DNA of 50,210 nucleotides, taken from positions 1 to 50,210 of the forward strand of contig JBBKWH010000117.1 in the NCBI GenBank assembly GCA_037968855.1, given 5' to 3'. The stretch is from JBBKWH01 sp037968855 (GTDB lineage Bacteria > Pseudomonadota > Gammaproteobacteria > Pseudomonadales > Moraxellaceae). Below are positions 1 through 8,844 of the stretch, piece by piece; within the stretch, counting starts at the first letter, position 1; each line of letters starts with the position of its first letter. The position numbers and the translations under genes are program-made. The notes beneath the pieces are model-generated. The model saw only the letters and a list, made by a program, of their open reading frames with translations, searched no databases and was not told where the DNA came from.

Positions 1-80
1 TGCTCACCAAAGGTCATGGTGCCTAGACATAACTCTGGTACATACAGCCCTGTCTTGCCGAGTCGATTCATGCTAATCAT
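1..80 (-). CDS. Aldo/keto reductase, N-terminal fragment (cut by window edge)
   Basis: Reading the minus strand from the ATG at 78-80 gives about 26 residues ending at the window edge, including LGKTGLYVPELCLGTMTFGE. This is the classic start of aldo/keto reductases (NADPH-dependent, TIM-barrel, cytosolic), in which L-G-x-T-G-L-x-V-P and the later G-T-M-x-F-G form the first strands of the barrel. The start codon overlaps the stop of dapC in an ATGA arrangement, so the two are probably translationally coupled. A second in-frame ATG lies at 69-71. Substrate and subfamily cannot be told from this fragment. Confidence 0.7.
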   Translation of the reverse strand, partial: MISMNRLGKTGLYVPELCLGTMTFGE

Positions 81-1258
81 GGCAGGATCTGCTTTAAGCG
101 GTCGATGGCTTGCTGGCAGGTGGCGACATCAGCAACCAGTGCCATGCGCACATGATTTTTGCCAGCGTTGCCTTGTGGCGTATCGCGTGACAGATAACGA
201 CCAGCCAAGACGGTGATATTGGCATCTTGATACAATTTGCGGGCAAAAGCTTCGTCATCTTCTACAGGTAGCCAAAAGTAGAATCCAGCATCGGGTTTTT
301 TGAGCGCCAAACGATCACCAAGCTGATCGATAAACATCTGGAATTTTTGTCGATATTGCACGCGGTTGGCCTCGACGTGGGCTTCGTCTTGCCATGCAGC
401 AATTGAGGCCATTTGGTTTTGTACGGGCATGGCTGCACCGTGATACGTCCGGTATTTTAGATATGGTGCAAGTAAGTCTGCATCGCCAGCGACAAAACCG
501 GAGCGTAAACCCGGTAGGTTGGAGCGTTTGGACAGCGAATGAAACACCACGCAGTTTTTGTAGTCATGGCGGCCCATCTGTGCGCAAACCTCTAGCAAGC
601 CAACAGGTGGCGTCTCAAAGTACAGCTCGGAATAGCACTCATCTGAGGCCAACACAAAGCCATATTGATCAGACAATTCAATTAAACGCTGCAAGCGATC
701 TGCGGGCATGACTGCACCGGTTGGATTGCCGGGTGTACAGACAAATACCAATTGGGTGCGCTGCCAGATCTCGGCTGGAATAGTCTCAAAATCACCTAAA
801 TAATCATTGCTAGCATCGCAGTTGACAAAATACGGTTCAGCACCGGCCAACAATGCCGCACCCTCATAGATTTGATAAAACGGATTGGGCATCACCACAA
901 TCGGCTGCGGGCTTTGCTTGCGATCAATCACCGCTTGTACAAACGAAAATAACGCCTCTCGCGTGCCACTGACTGGCAAAACATGACGTTCGGCATCGAC
1001 ATGGTGCAGATGAAAGCGCTGAGTGAGCCATACCGCAATGGCCTGACGTAAAGCCAGAAGTCCTTTGCTGGCCGGATAGGTGGAGAGATGAGGTAAGGCA
1101 TCAATCAACGCCTGACGAACAAAATCCGGTGCTGCATGTTTAGGCTCACCAATCGACAGCGCAATATTGGCCATGTCGGTGGGTGGCGTTAAATCGGCAA
1201 ACAGCGCAGATAGTTTTTCAAAAGGATACGGGTGCAGCAAGGACAGGTCAGGATTCAT
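77..1258 (-). CDS. dapC: Succinyldiaminopimelate transaminase
   Basis: A 393-residue class I/II aminotransferase of fold type I, using pyridoxal phosphate. It carries the CTPGNPTGA segment at about residues 174-182 and the Schiff-base lysine in the SLSKRSN motif at about 241-247. The N-terminal stretch around YPFEKL and the LSIGEPKH motif are typical of DapC, which makes N-succinyl-LL-2,6-diaminopimelate (from the keto compound and glutamate) for lysine and peptidoglycan synthesis. Length is normal for the family. It lies 60 bp downstream of glnD on the same strand, an arrangement known in Pseudomonas, and overlaps the next gene by 4 bp. A generic aminotransferase is the only alternative. Confidence 0.88.
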   Translation of the reverse strand: MNPDLSLLHPYPFEKLSALFADLTPPTDMANIALSIGEPKHAAPDFVRQALIDALPHLSTYPASKGLLALRQAIAVWLTQRFHLHHVDAERHVLPVSGTREALFSFVQAVIDRKQSPQPIVVMPNPFYQIYEGAALLAGAEPYFVNCDASNDYLGDFETIPAEIWQRTQLVFVCTPGNPTGAVMPADRLQRLIELSDQYGFVLASDECYSELYFETPPVGLLEVCAQMGRHDYKNCVVFHSLSKRSNLPGLRSGFVAGDADLLAPYLKYRTYHGAAMPVQNQMASIAAWQDEAHVEANRVQYRQKFQMFIDQLGDRLALKKPDAGFYFWLPVEDDEAFARKLYQDANITVLAGRYLSRDTPQGNAGKNHVRMALVADVATCQQAIDRLKQILP

Positions 1259-1318
1259 CCGTGGTATTCCAATCAGTGTTCAAAAAAAATGCTAGCCAGG
1301 CAGGTGGAGCAGCCGCGT

Positions 1319-3970
1319 TTAGGTCGAGGCTGCTTCATCCAATGAGTGCTGGAGTTCGCTATGCAGCAAGTGGATTTGTTCGGGCTGTAAGGGCTGGCCA
1401 TTTTGCTGAGTCACAAAGAACACATCCTCGGCACGTTCGCCCAAGGTAGCAATACGAGCAGAGTGAATGTCGATGTTGTTTTGCATAAACAGTGAGCCAA
1501 TCCGTGCCAGTAAACCCGGTCGATCCAAGGTCATCACTTCCACCACGTTTTGTTGCACCGTGGGATTAAAGTGAATGCTGATCTCATTTTGCACCGAAAA
1601 GTGTCGGAGTTGCCGTGGCAGACGACGACGGGCAATGTCTGGAAACCGATCCGGCGACTTAAGCATCTCGCTGACCGCATGACAAACACTGGCTTGCCGC
1701 TCGGGATCAGTCATCAGATTACCTAAGCGATCCAATACCACATAAGTATCCAATGAAAAATCTTTGGTTGCGGTAATAATATGCGCGTCTTGTACATCCA
1801 AATCGAGTTGGTCTAGCAAGGTGACAGTGGCGGCAAATAGATTGGGTTGATCTTGGGTGTAAATAAAGATCTGTACCGCATCAATGGCCAATGAGCGATG
1901 TTCTCGCAGCATGACCAACGGTGTGGAGTCATCACCATGGCGCAAGATGGCTTGGGTATGCCAGACCACGTCCGAGGCTCGCTCACGCAAAAAGTAATCA
2001 TCGCCCAGTTCCTGCCAAATTTGCTCGACCGCATCGGGATCAAATTGATCCAATAGCTGGCTCATGGCTTGGGTTTTGGTGTCTTCGATCAAGGCATGAC
2101 GATCCATTGGCGTATCGAGTCCACCACGCAAGACCCGACGGGTTTGTGCATATAGAGTCCGCAACAGCGAGGCGCGCCATGTGTTCCAAAGTTTTGGGTT
2201 AGTGGCATTGATGTCGGCCACCGTCAGGGTAAACAGATAGTCCAAATGGGTCATGTCCCCCACAATTCGGGCAAACTCTTGCACCACATCAGGGTCGGAG
2301 ATGTCTTTTTTCTGTGCTGTTAGCGACATGAGCAAATGATGGCGCGTCAGCCACGCCACAATGTTGGCTTCGCGTCGGCTCAAGCCATGCGCAAGGCAAA
2401 AGGCAATCGCATCATCTGCGCCAAGTTCGCTGTGATCACCACCACGGCCTTTGGCAATATCATGAAAAATCGCGGCCAGATAAACAATATCCTTGCGGTC
2501 CAAGCGCTTAAATACAGGGCTAACCACCGGAAAAGCCTCGTCAAACGTAGGGTCAGCAAAGCGTCGCAAGTTACGCACCAACAGCAAGGTATGCGCGTCA
2601 ACAGTATAGATATGAAATAAATCGTATTGCATCAAGCCAATAATTTGGCCAAACGCTGGTAGATATTGGCCCAGCACGCCATATCGCTTCATGGCACGTA
2701 AGGTCTCATACAGACGATACGGCGCACGGATGATGTCCATAAATAATGCCCGATGCTCTGGCGTTTGACGGAAGTTTTCGTCAATCGATTTGGCTGCCAG
2801 CATCAAGAGGCGCAACGTACGCGCACGAATACCCGTGATGTGTTGATGATGCGACATCAGGTAAAACAGCTCCAAAATCGCACAGGGCGTTTCGGCAAAC
2901 ACTCGATGATGACGGACTGCCAAACAGCCACCAATCACATCAAAATGCTCGTTAAATGCCACGGTTTTGGGTTGTTCGTCGTTGGGCAAGCGTGGCTCAA
3001 TCACCGACTCATAAAAATAGTGCAGCAGCATCTCATTGAGCGTTGAGACCTTCATGGCAACACGATAATAATCACGCATAAATTGCTCGACCGCTGCATT
3101 ATGATTGTCGTCATCTGGTGCGCGGGTGTAGCCCATGCGGGTTGCAATATCGCGTTGATAATCAAATAAAAGTTTGTTTTCATTGCGATTGTTTAAGCGA
3201 TGCAAGTGATGGCGAACCAACCACAAAAAATCTTCAGCATCTTCGAGTTCGTGTAATTCAAACTCGCTAATAAAGCCCAAATGCACCAAGTCGTACATGC
3301 GCACCACGCGAAAATGCCGCTTGGTAATCCAGCCAATTTGGTTGATATCGCGCAGGCCACCGGGTGCGTTTTTGATGTCGGGTTCGAGGTTGTATTCGGT
3401 GTCGTTATGTTGGGTGTAGCGACGGCGTTGTTCTTCCATTTTGCCATCATAAAAACTGCGATCAGACCATGTTTTCGAAATCACACGACGCGGCATTTGC
3501 GACAGTTGTTCGTCACCGGTGATCATTCGCGATTCGACCAAGCTGGTTGCCACGGTCAAATCTGACGCCAGCTCCAAGCACTCACTGAGTGTACGTACAC
3601 TGACACCCGGTGCAAGGCCAACATCCCACAGGCTTGCCACAAAGGCCGACACTTGCTCGGCGACGGCTTCATCCAGCGCGTGCCGACTGAGCACCATAAT
3701 GTCGACATCTGAGTACGGCAGCATTTCGCCACGACCATAGCCGCCAACGGCCATTAACGCGAGGTCTGTTGAGGGGAGGCTGTGATAGTCCCAGAGTAAT
3801 ACCAGCAAGCTATCAATCGCTGCCGCTCTGGCCTGTACGACCTCACGAATGCTCATGCCAGTCGCCAGCGCATCATCTAGCGAATGATCCATCGATTGCC
3901 GCCACTTTGCCAAACTCTTTAGGCTGTCATCATCATCAACACAAACATCGGGTGGTGGAAAGACAGACAT
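1319..3970 (-). CDS. glnD: Bifunctional [protein-PII] uridylyltransferase/uridylyl-removing enzyme
   Basis: An 883-residue protein with the full GlnD architecture. The nucleotidyltransferase domain holds GGYGRGEMLPYSDVDIMVL-type residues near 80-100 (G-G-x-G-R-G-E and S-D-x-D for metal binding). The PII-UTase/GlnE-like helical domain follows. The HD domain (FHDIAKGRGGDHSELG, about 505-520) removes UMP, and two ACT domains at the C terminus sense glutamine. It modifies PII proteins and so reports nitrogen status to glutamine synthetase and NtrBC. The start ATG at 3968-3970 fits the family length. It heads a likely operon with dapC. No damage is visible. Confidence 0.96.
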   Translation of the reverse strand: MSVFPPPDVCVDDDDSLKSLAKWRQSMDHSLDDALATGMSIREVVQARAAAIDSLLVLLWDYHSLPSTDLALMAVGGYGRGEMLPYSDVDIMVLSRHALDEAVAEQVSAFVASLWDVGLAPGVSVRTLSECLELASDLTVATSLVESRMITGDEQLSQMPRRVISKTWSDRSFYDGKMEEQRRRYTQHNDTEYNLEPDIKNAPGGLRDINQIGWITKRHFRVVRMYDLVHLGFISEFELHELEDAEDFLWLVRHHLHRLNNRNENKLLFDYQRDIATRMGYTRAPDDDNHNAAVEQFMRDYYRVAMKVSTLNEMLLHYFYESVIEPRLPNDEQPKTVAFNEHFDVIGGCLAVRHHRVFAETPCAILELFYLMSHHQHITGIRARTLRLLMLAAKSIDENFRQTPEHRALFMDIIRAPYRLYETLRAMKRYGVLGQYLPAFGQIIGLMQYDLFHIYTVDAHTLLLVRNLRRFADPTFDEAFPVVSPVFKRLDRKDIVYLAAIFHDIAKGRGGDHSELGADDAIAFCLAHGLSRREANIVAWLTRHHLLMSLTAQKKDISDPDVVQEFARIVGDMTHLDYLFTLTVADINATNPKLWNTWRASLLRTLYAQTRRVLRGGLDTPMDRHALIEDTKTQAMSQLLDQFDPDAVEQIWQELGDDYFLRERASDVVWHTQAILRHGDDSTPLVMLREHRSLAIDAVQIFIYTQDQPNLFAATVTLLDQLDLDVQDAHIITATKDFSLDTYVVLDRLGNLMTDPERQASVCHAVSEMLKSPDRFPDIARRRLPRQLRHFSVQNEISIHFNPTVQQNVVEVMTLDRPGLLARIGSLFMQNNIDIHSARIATLGERAEDVFFVTQQNGQPLQPEQIHLLHSELQHSLDEAAST

Positions 3971-4056
3971 AAAGGACTCACTGTGTCAGATGGATGGCGT
4001 GCTCTGATTGTAGCGGGTTGCTTGGCTGGCAGGAAAGATTAAAACGGTAGACAAGT

Positions 4057-4479
4057 TTAGTCATTCTGCAAGATGGCTAAGACTTGCTGATATTCGGTAA
4101 GGCGCGCGTGGTCTTTGGCGGTCGGCTGGGCAATTCGGCTTAGATCCATATTGTCGGTGACATCGGCTTGTTTGACCTTGCGGGCAATCGGATTTTGTTT
4201 GGCGCGTTGGGCGGCGTCTAGGCGTGATTCGCCGTGTTGTTTGGTTAATGCGTCAATGGCTACAATCAGATGCTCGGCAAAACCGGCTGTGCGTAAGTCT
4301 TGTAAGCTGATGGCAGTATCTTCGACCACGTCATGCAATACGGCGACGATTTTTTCGTCCAGATCATGACAGGCCAACATGACGCGTAAGGGGTGCAAAA
4401 TGTAGGGCTGTCCGGCTTTATCGACTTGGCCTGTATGTGCTTGGGCGGCAAGAGCAATGGCGTGTTCGAGTGTTGGCAT
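4057..4479 (-). CDS. Small HD-domain phosphohydrolase, SpoT/MESH1-like
   Basis: A 140-residue stand-alone HD domain. The H-x-x-x-x-x-x-D-K-A-G-x-P-Y-x-x-H-P segment (residues about 15-28) and the HDVVEDT motif (about 49-55) match the metal-binding histidines and aspartate of the (p)ppGpp hydrolase domain of RelA/SpoT. The aspartate of KQADVTDNMD (about 103-112) matches the last metal ligand region. No synthetase, TGS or ACT domain is present, so it resembles small alarmone hydrolases (MESH1-like) or other HD_4 proteins. Hydrolysis of (p)ppGpp or a related nucleotide is inferred from the family. The gene stands 86 bp upstream of glnD. Confidence 0.75.
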   Translation of the reverse strand: MPTLEHAIALAAQAHTGQVDKAGQPYILHPLRVMLACHDLDEKIVAVLHDVVEDTAISLQDLRTAGFAEHLIVAIDALTKQHGESRLDAAQRAKQNPIARKVKQADVTDNMDLSRIAQPTAKDHARLTEYQQVLAILQND

Positions 4480-4584
4480 AAGGAGGGATTCTGGCTGGTG
4501 AGCGTTGATGCGATCCAGCGCAGCGCTTTGCTAGACCACGTTTTTTGACTGCGCAGCTTTCTTATATTGCTTATCTTAATGCAG

Positions 4585-4979
4585 TTATTGGTGAGGATGC
4601 TCCAAAAATTGTTTGGCCTCATCGCAGATTGCATACCAACTAGGCTTTTCTTTTACAAACTCGTGGAACATATTTGTGATCTGAAGTTCATCATCGAAGC
4701 AATTAGCCGCGACTGGAAATGATTCGTCTAAGGACGTTACTTCGCCAAGTGATGTGCCACATTTGGTGCAGAAGCAACGATTGTACTTGTAAGGTGCTTC
4801 GGGTTTGTAAGTGCCAATAGACTCTGCTCCTGAGACTAACTCAAAAGAATTGCGCGTGACGAAGACAAACGTGGTTGACCGATTTTTCGGCAATGGGTGC
4901 AGTAACAAGTACCCATCATTGTTGGGTGGGTGGATATAGTGAACTTGATTGCACCGCAGCAGCAACTACCTTTAAGCAT
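4585..4979 (-). pseudogene. GFA (CENP-V) family zinc protein, disrupted by a frameshift
   Basis: Reading from the ATG at 4977-4979 gives a normal GFA start: a GSCCCGAIKF stretch, then CYCTHCRKIG with paired cysteines for zinc. The frame is then lost. The other frame resumes as STTFVFVTRN and continues to FCTKCGTSLG and the stop at 4585. The break lies at 4879-4880, where one base is missing (395 bp from ATG to stop, not a multiple of three). The family binds zinc and was named for glutathione-dependent formaldehyde activation, but most members have no proven activity. A sequencing error is possible. Annotators may report only the downstream open frame from 4965. Confidence 0.8.
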
Positions 4980-5164
4980 ATATTTTGCCTTTGTTTAAAA
5001 AGAGATGTTGTGTGGATGTCCTACATAAGATTTCAAATTTTGACGGACCATAACGCTAAGCAAAAAGCTAACTTATACTTATCATCGCCATGGCATATCT
5101 TATGCAAGCTATGCAGAGTAAACACCCAAATGCCTTGCTCAACAAGGTACTTGACCATTAAATT

Positions 5165-5206
5165 GGCAATAAAAAGGGCAGATCCACATCCACCCTTTTT
5201 ATTGCC
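5165..5206 (-). terminator. Perfect 14-bp hairpin downstream of map
   Basis: The arms 5165-5178 and 5193-5206 are perfect complements (GGCAATAAAAAGGG and its mate) around a 14-nt loop. The A/T-rich outer part supplies U runs on either strand, so it can stop transcription from map and from the opposite direction. The rest of the gene-free stretch from 4980 to 5221 shows no open frame or promoter that I can support. Confidence 0.65.
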
Positions 5207-5221
5207 CAGCGATCTATCCTA

Positions 5222-6037
5222 TTACTGTGTAAAGCGCGACAGATCTTCTTCTGGCCGCGCTGTCAGCACTTCAATGCCGTTTTGCGTGACCAGAATGGTG
5301 TGTTCCCATTGGGCTGATAACTTATGATCTTTGGTCACAACCGTCCAATTATCACCCAACAAACGGGTTTGCCATACGCCAGCATTGACCATTGGCTCAA
5401 TGGTAAAGGTCATGCCAGCTTCTAAGCGCATGCCTGTGCCTTTTTGGCCGTAGTGCAAAATTTGTGGGTCTTCATGAAAAATACGACCAATGCCATGACC
5501 ACAGTATTCACGTACCACACTAAAGCGCTCTGACTCGACATAACGCTGAATCGCCGCGCCAATATCGCCAACATAAGAGCCGTGCTTGACCGTCGCCATC
5601 CCGCGATACATCGCCTCTTGTGCCACTTTACAGAGACGCTCCGCCAACACCGAACCATCGCCGCCAATAATAAACATCTGGCTGGTATCGCCATGAAAAC
5701 CATCTTTAATCACAGTAATATCGATGTTGAGGATATCGCCTTTTTTCAATACTTTCGTATCGGTTGGAATGCCGTGACACACCACATGATTGACTGAGGT
5801 ACAGATCGACTTGGGAAAGCCACGATAGTTGAGTGGTGCAGGAATCGCACCTTGTACATCCACAATATAATCGTGGCAGATTTGGTTGAGTGTTTCGGTA
5901 GTGACACCAGCTTGGACATGCGGGGCGATCATGCCCAGCACCTCGGCAGCCAGTCGGCCAGCAACACGCATTTTCTCAATATCGTCAGCAGAACGAACGA
6001 GCGAGCGTGGTGGGGTGATGAGACTGTTCATATGCAA
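5222..6037 (-). CDS. map: Methionine aminopeptidase, type I
   Basis: A 271-residue type I methionine aminopeptidase, the cytosolic dinuclear metalloenzyme that removes the initiator methionine. The five metal ligands can be placed: Asp in NIDITVIKDGFHGDTSQMF, His in YCGHGIGRIFHEDP, and Glu in FTIEPMVNAG and QWEHTILV. The upstream-most start is TTG at 6035-6037; an ATG two codons later (6029-6031) is more likely. It is transcribed away from rpsB, as in many gammaproteobacteria. The length matches the family and no defect is seen. Confidence 0.96.
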   Translation of the reverse strand: MHMNSLITPPRSLVRSADDIEKMRVAGRLAAEVLGMIAPHVQAGVTTETLNQICHDYIVDVQGAIPAPLNYRGFPKSICTSVNHVVCHGIPTDTKVLKKGDILNIDITVIKDGFHGDTSQMFIIGGDGSVLAERLCKVAQEAMYRGMATVKHGSYVGDIGAAIQRYVESERFSVVREYCGHGIGRIFHEDPQILHYGQKGTGMRLEAGMTFTIEPMVNAGVWQTRLLGDNWTVVTKDHKLSAQWEHTILVTQNGIEVLTARPEEDLSRFTQ

Positions 6038-6046
6038 TCTTTCGCT

Positions 6047-6075
6047 TTGGCAAATTCAATAGAACATGGTATAAA
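6047..6075 (+). promoter_or_regulatory. Sigma70 promoter of rpsB-tsf
   Basis: TTGGCA at 6047-6052 and TATAAA at 6070-6075 are separated by 17 bp. Transcription would start near 6082, leaving a leader of about 180 nt before the rpsB start codon. Long rpsB leaders are known in gammaproteobacteria as the site of S2 autoregulation. I did not verify the leader fold here. Confidence 0.6.
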
Positions 6076-6261
6076 GTGCACCCCGTTTTCGCAAATGCTT
6101 TTAGTGAACGCACGTCGTTTGATGGGCAAATGCAACAAACGAGGTACAAATCCGCACATACGCCGACACATCGTCTGGGTGCTGATGCTCTTTTTGTCAA
6201 AAAAGACCATTGGTGGACGTTGAGGGCGTATGGAGGCCTAACCCAATACAAAGGTATTATC

Positions 6262-7035
6262 ATGTCTCAGTATCAAGTCAGCATGCGCGACCTGCTGCAA
6301 GCCGGTGCCCACTTCGGCCACCAAACCCGTTTTTGGAACCCAAAGATGAAGCCGTTCATCTTCGGTGCGCGCAATAAAATTCATATCATCAACTTGGAAC
6401 ACACCGTTCCTGCGATGAATGACGCATTGAACTTCGTTAACAACTTGGCCAGCAAAAAGAACAAAGTATTGTTTGTTGGTACCAAGCGCGCTGCAAGCGC
6501 GATCATCCGCGAACAAGCGATCCGTGCGGGTATGCCGTATGTTGATCATCGTTGGTTAGGCGGTATGTTGACCAACTGGAAAACCTTGCGTCAATCGATC
6601 AACCGTCTAAAAGAATTGGAAACCCAATCACAAGACGGTACTTTCGCCAAACTGACCAAGCGTGAAGCGCTGGAACGTACCCGCGAAATGGAAAAACTGG
6701 AAAAATCTTTGGGCGGCGTGAAGAACATGGGCGGTCTACCAGACGCACTGTTCATCATTGACGTTGACCACGAGCAAATCGCGATCAAAGAAGCCAAAAA
6801 CCTTGGTATTCCAGTGATTGCAATTGTTGATACCAACTCTAACCCAGATGGTGTTGACTACATCATCCCTGGTAACGACGATGCGATCCGCGCGGTCACC
6901 CTGTATGCATCTGCAATGGCTGATGCCGTATTGGCTGGTAAAGAATACGCGCAGACCCAAAGCAATGCACAAGCAAAAGCGGCTGAAGAAGCCACTCCAG
7001 CTGCTGACGACACAACGCCAGCTGCTGACGCCTGA
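6262..7035 (+). CDS. rpsB: 30S ribosomal protein S2
   Basis: The protein (257 residues from ATG 6262) begins SQYQVSMRDLLQAGAHFGHQ, the standard S2 N terminus. It continues with TRFWNPKMKPFIFGARNKIH, the LFVGTKRAAS strand and the VDHRWLGGMLTNWKT region, all S2 signatures. S2 joins the small subunit late and needs S1 or supports S1 binding. The open frame extends upstream to 6076, but the start at 6262 is set by homology and by AAGGT at 6251-6255. The C-terminal Ala/Thr/Asp-rich tail is a common variable feature. tsf follows 149 bp later. Confidence 0.98.
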   Translation: MSQYQVSMRDLLQAGAHFGHQTRFWNPKMKPFIFGARNKIHIINLEHTVPAMNDALNFVNNLASKKNKVLFVGTKRAASAIIREQAIRAGMPYVDHRWLGGMLTNWKTLRQSINRLKELETQSQDGTFAKLTKREALERTREMEKLEKSLGGVKNMGGLPDALFIIDVDHEQIAIKEAKNLGIPVIAIVDTNSNPDGVDYIIPGNDDAIRAVTLYASAMADAVLAGKEYAQTQSNAQAKAAEEATPAADDTTPAADA

Positions 7036-7115
7036 TATTCAGGATAGTACCTACGTTGGTCATTCTCCTGTCATAGGGATCAACTAGCGTAGCGTGCAGA
7101 CCTGCTGAGTTACAG

Positions 7116-7147
7116 CGGCCCGCGTCATCATACGTTCGGGCCGTTTT
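7116..7147 (+). terminator. Attenuator-like hairpin between rpsB and tsf
   Basis: The arms CGGCCCG (7116-7122) and CGGGCCG (7137-7143) form a 7-bp GC stem followed by only four T residues. This suggests partial termination or RNA processing that lowers tsf relative to rpsB, or protects the rpsB 3' end. It lies 37 bp before the tsf start. Confidence 0.5.
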
Positions 7148-7184
7148 CATTCAATCAGAAGACAACTGTTTAAGGAATACCGAC

Positions 7185-8066
7185 ATGGCAGCGATTACTG
7201 CAAGCATGGTTAAAGAACTGCGCGACCGTACTGGTCTGGGCATGATGGAATGCAAAAAGGCACTTCAAGAAGCCGAAGGCAACATCGAAACAGCAATTGA
7301 TAACCTGCGTAAATCAGGTCAAGCCAAAGCGGCCAAAAAAGCTGGCAACATCGCTGCTGACGGTGCAATTGTGATTGCACAAGAGGGCAACAAAGCCTTG
7401 ATGCTTGAAGTCAACAGCCAAACTGACTTTGTTGCAAAAGACGACAACTTTGGTGGGTTTGCCAACAAAGTGGCTGAAATTGCACTGGCTAACAGCACCA
7501 CTGACGTGGTGGCTATTGCAGCACTACCATACTCAGACGACCAAACGGTTGAAGAAGCCCGTGTATCACTGGTTCAAAAAATTGGTGAAAACATCCAAAT
7601 TCGTCGTGCAATCTTGGTTGAAGGCGAGAACTTGGCGGTTTATAAGCACGGTCTAAAAATCGGCGTTGTGGTGGTTTACACCGGTGGCAATGAAGAAACC
7701 GGTAAAGGCACAGCGATGCATATCGCGGCATTTAACCCGATTGCGATCACGGCAGAAGACATTCCTGCTGACGTATTGGCCCGCGAAAAAGAAATTTTTG
7801 CAGCCAAAGCACGTGAATCAGGCAAGCCAGAAAACATTGTTGAAAAAATGATCACTGGTTCGCTAGACAAGTTTTTGAACGAAGTGACCTTGCTGCGTCA
7901 AATGTATGTGATCGACAACGAAAAGAAAGTCGAAGACGTGCTGAAAGCTGCTGGCATGACTGTCAACCAAATCGCGCGTATGGAAGTTGGTGAAGGCATC
8001 GAGAAGAAGCAAGAAAACTTCGCTGAAGAAGTGGCGGCTGCTCAAGCTGCCGCTGCTGCTCAGTAA
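7185..8066 (+). CDS. tsf: Elongation factor Ts
   Basis: A 293-residue EF-Ts, the guanine nucleotide exchange factor for EF-Tu. The N-terminal UBA-like domain reads VKELRDRTGLGMMECKKAL. The EF-Tu-contacting TDFVAKDDNF segment (about 80-90) and the MHIAAFNP motif in the core are both present. It is preceded by a TAAGGA ribosome-binding site. It forms a transcription unit with rpsB and ends at a strong terminator. pyrH does not follow, unlike in Pseudomonas and Escherichia. Confidence 0.98.
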   Translation: MAAITASMVKELRDRTGLGMMECKKALQEAEGNIETAIDNLRKSGQAKAAKKAGNIAADGAIVIAQEGNKALMLEVNSQTDFVAKDDNFGGFANKVAEIALANSTTDVVAIAALPYSDDQTVEEARVSLVQKIGENIQIRRAILVEGENLAVYKHGLKIGVVVVYTGGNEETGKGTAMHIAAFNPIAITAEDIPADVLAREKEIFAAKARESGKPENIVEKMITGSLDKFLNEVTLLRQMYVIDNEKKVEDVLKAAGMTVNQIARMEVGEGIEKKQENFAEEVAAAQAAAAAQ

Positions 8067-8081
8067 GGCGAGTGTCTGTGC

Positions 8082-8147
8082 GGATGTCTGTGCTAGGACA
8101 TCCCGCAGATAAGCAAAGAAACACCCCGTTGATCGGGGTGTTTTTTT
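8082..8147 (+). terminator. Rho-independent terminator of rpsB-tsf
   Basis: A strong stem ACACCCCG (8121-8128) with CGGGGTGT (8134-8141) is followed by a run of T to 8147. A second small hairpin, GGATGTC (8082-8088) with GACATCC (8097-8103), precedes it and may shield the mRNA 3' end. Confidence 0.9.
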
Positions 8148-8189
8148 GTCTGTGGTATTTAACAGTGGGGTTGATGTGCTTGGAGCGGC

Positions 8190-8648
8190 TTATTTAGCCT
8201 GCTCAGGCTGTTTTAGCGCAAGGCTTGACCACTGTGGCGTGACTTTTTGCATCAGCGCGTCTAGGCACCATGCAGGGCCAATCAGCAAGAATTGCAAATC
8301 TTTAAAGAATGATGGTTTTTTGCCTTCGACTTTATGGCCATAAAATTGACCAATCCACGCCACCACAAATAGACCCAAATAAAAGCCTGAGCCAACAGGA
8401 AGCACAGAAACCAAGGTCAGCATCAGCAAGAGTAATAGGCCCAGTGCCAAAAATAACGGTGTGGATAGCCGGACAAAAAACAGCAGCATCAAGGCCAGTA
8501 ACACGATGGTGAGCACCGTGCTCAGTTGCCAGCTAATCCCGACTAAGCTAAACAAAATAGCAGGTACACATAACCAGTGGATACGTTTGTTGGTTTGGTT
8601 TTGATGGCTTTCACCGTATTCGGCAAGCCATTCGGGTAGGGTTTTCAT
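8190..8648 (-). CDS. DUF962/Mpo1-like integral membrane protein
   Basis: A 152-residue protein with about four hydrophobic helices. It has the family pattern of conserved histidines: H near NKRIHWLCVP at the first helix and GHKVEGKKPSFF after the third. The LIGPAWCLDAL C-terminal segment is typical of DUF962 (YGL010w-like). The yeast member Mpo1 is an Fe(II)-dependent dioxygenase acting on 2-hydroxy fatty acids. Bacterial function is not established, so only the fold and possible iron binding by the histidines are inferred. It is a single gene facing the tsf terminator. Confidence 0.75.
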   Translation of the reverse strand: MKTLPEWLAEYGESHQNQTNKRIHWLCVPAILFSLVGISWQLSTVLTIVLLALMLLFFVRLSTPLFLALGLLLLLMLTLVSVLPVGSGFYLGLFVVAWIGQFYGHKVEGKKPSFFKDLQFLLIGPAWCLDALMQKVTPQWSSLALKQPEQAK

Positions 8649-8785
8649 ACTGTTGGCTCAATTGGCAACGCAAATTGCGTGTATGTCTCAAGATGCCATG
8701 GGCAGACCCGCAAAAGCAATCTTCACGCGCTGTTGTCTGGTGACGCATCGGTCAGAGGGCAATAAAAGCAGCAATATTAAGGCCA

Positions 8786-8815
8786 AAAAAATACCGCAAT
8801 CATTGCGGTATTTTT
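8786..8815 (-). terminator. Bidirectional terminator downstream of rlpA
   Basis: A near-perfect palindrome with arms AAAAATACCGCAAT and ATTGCGGTATTTTT around one central base. The T run on the minus strand follows the rlpA stop by about 30 nt. Confidence 0.85.
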
Positions 8816-8844
8816 ACATCAGATTGATGAGATCAACGCGAACA

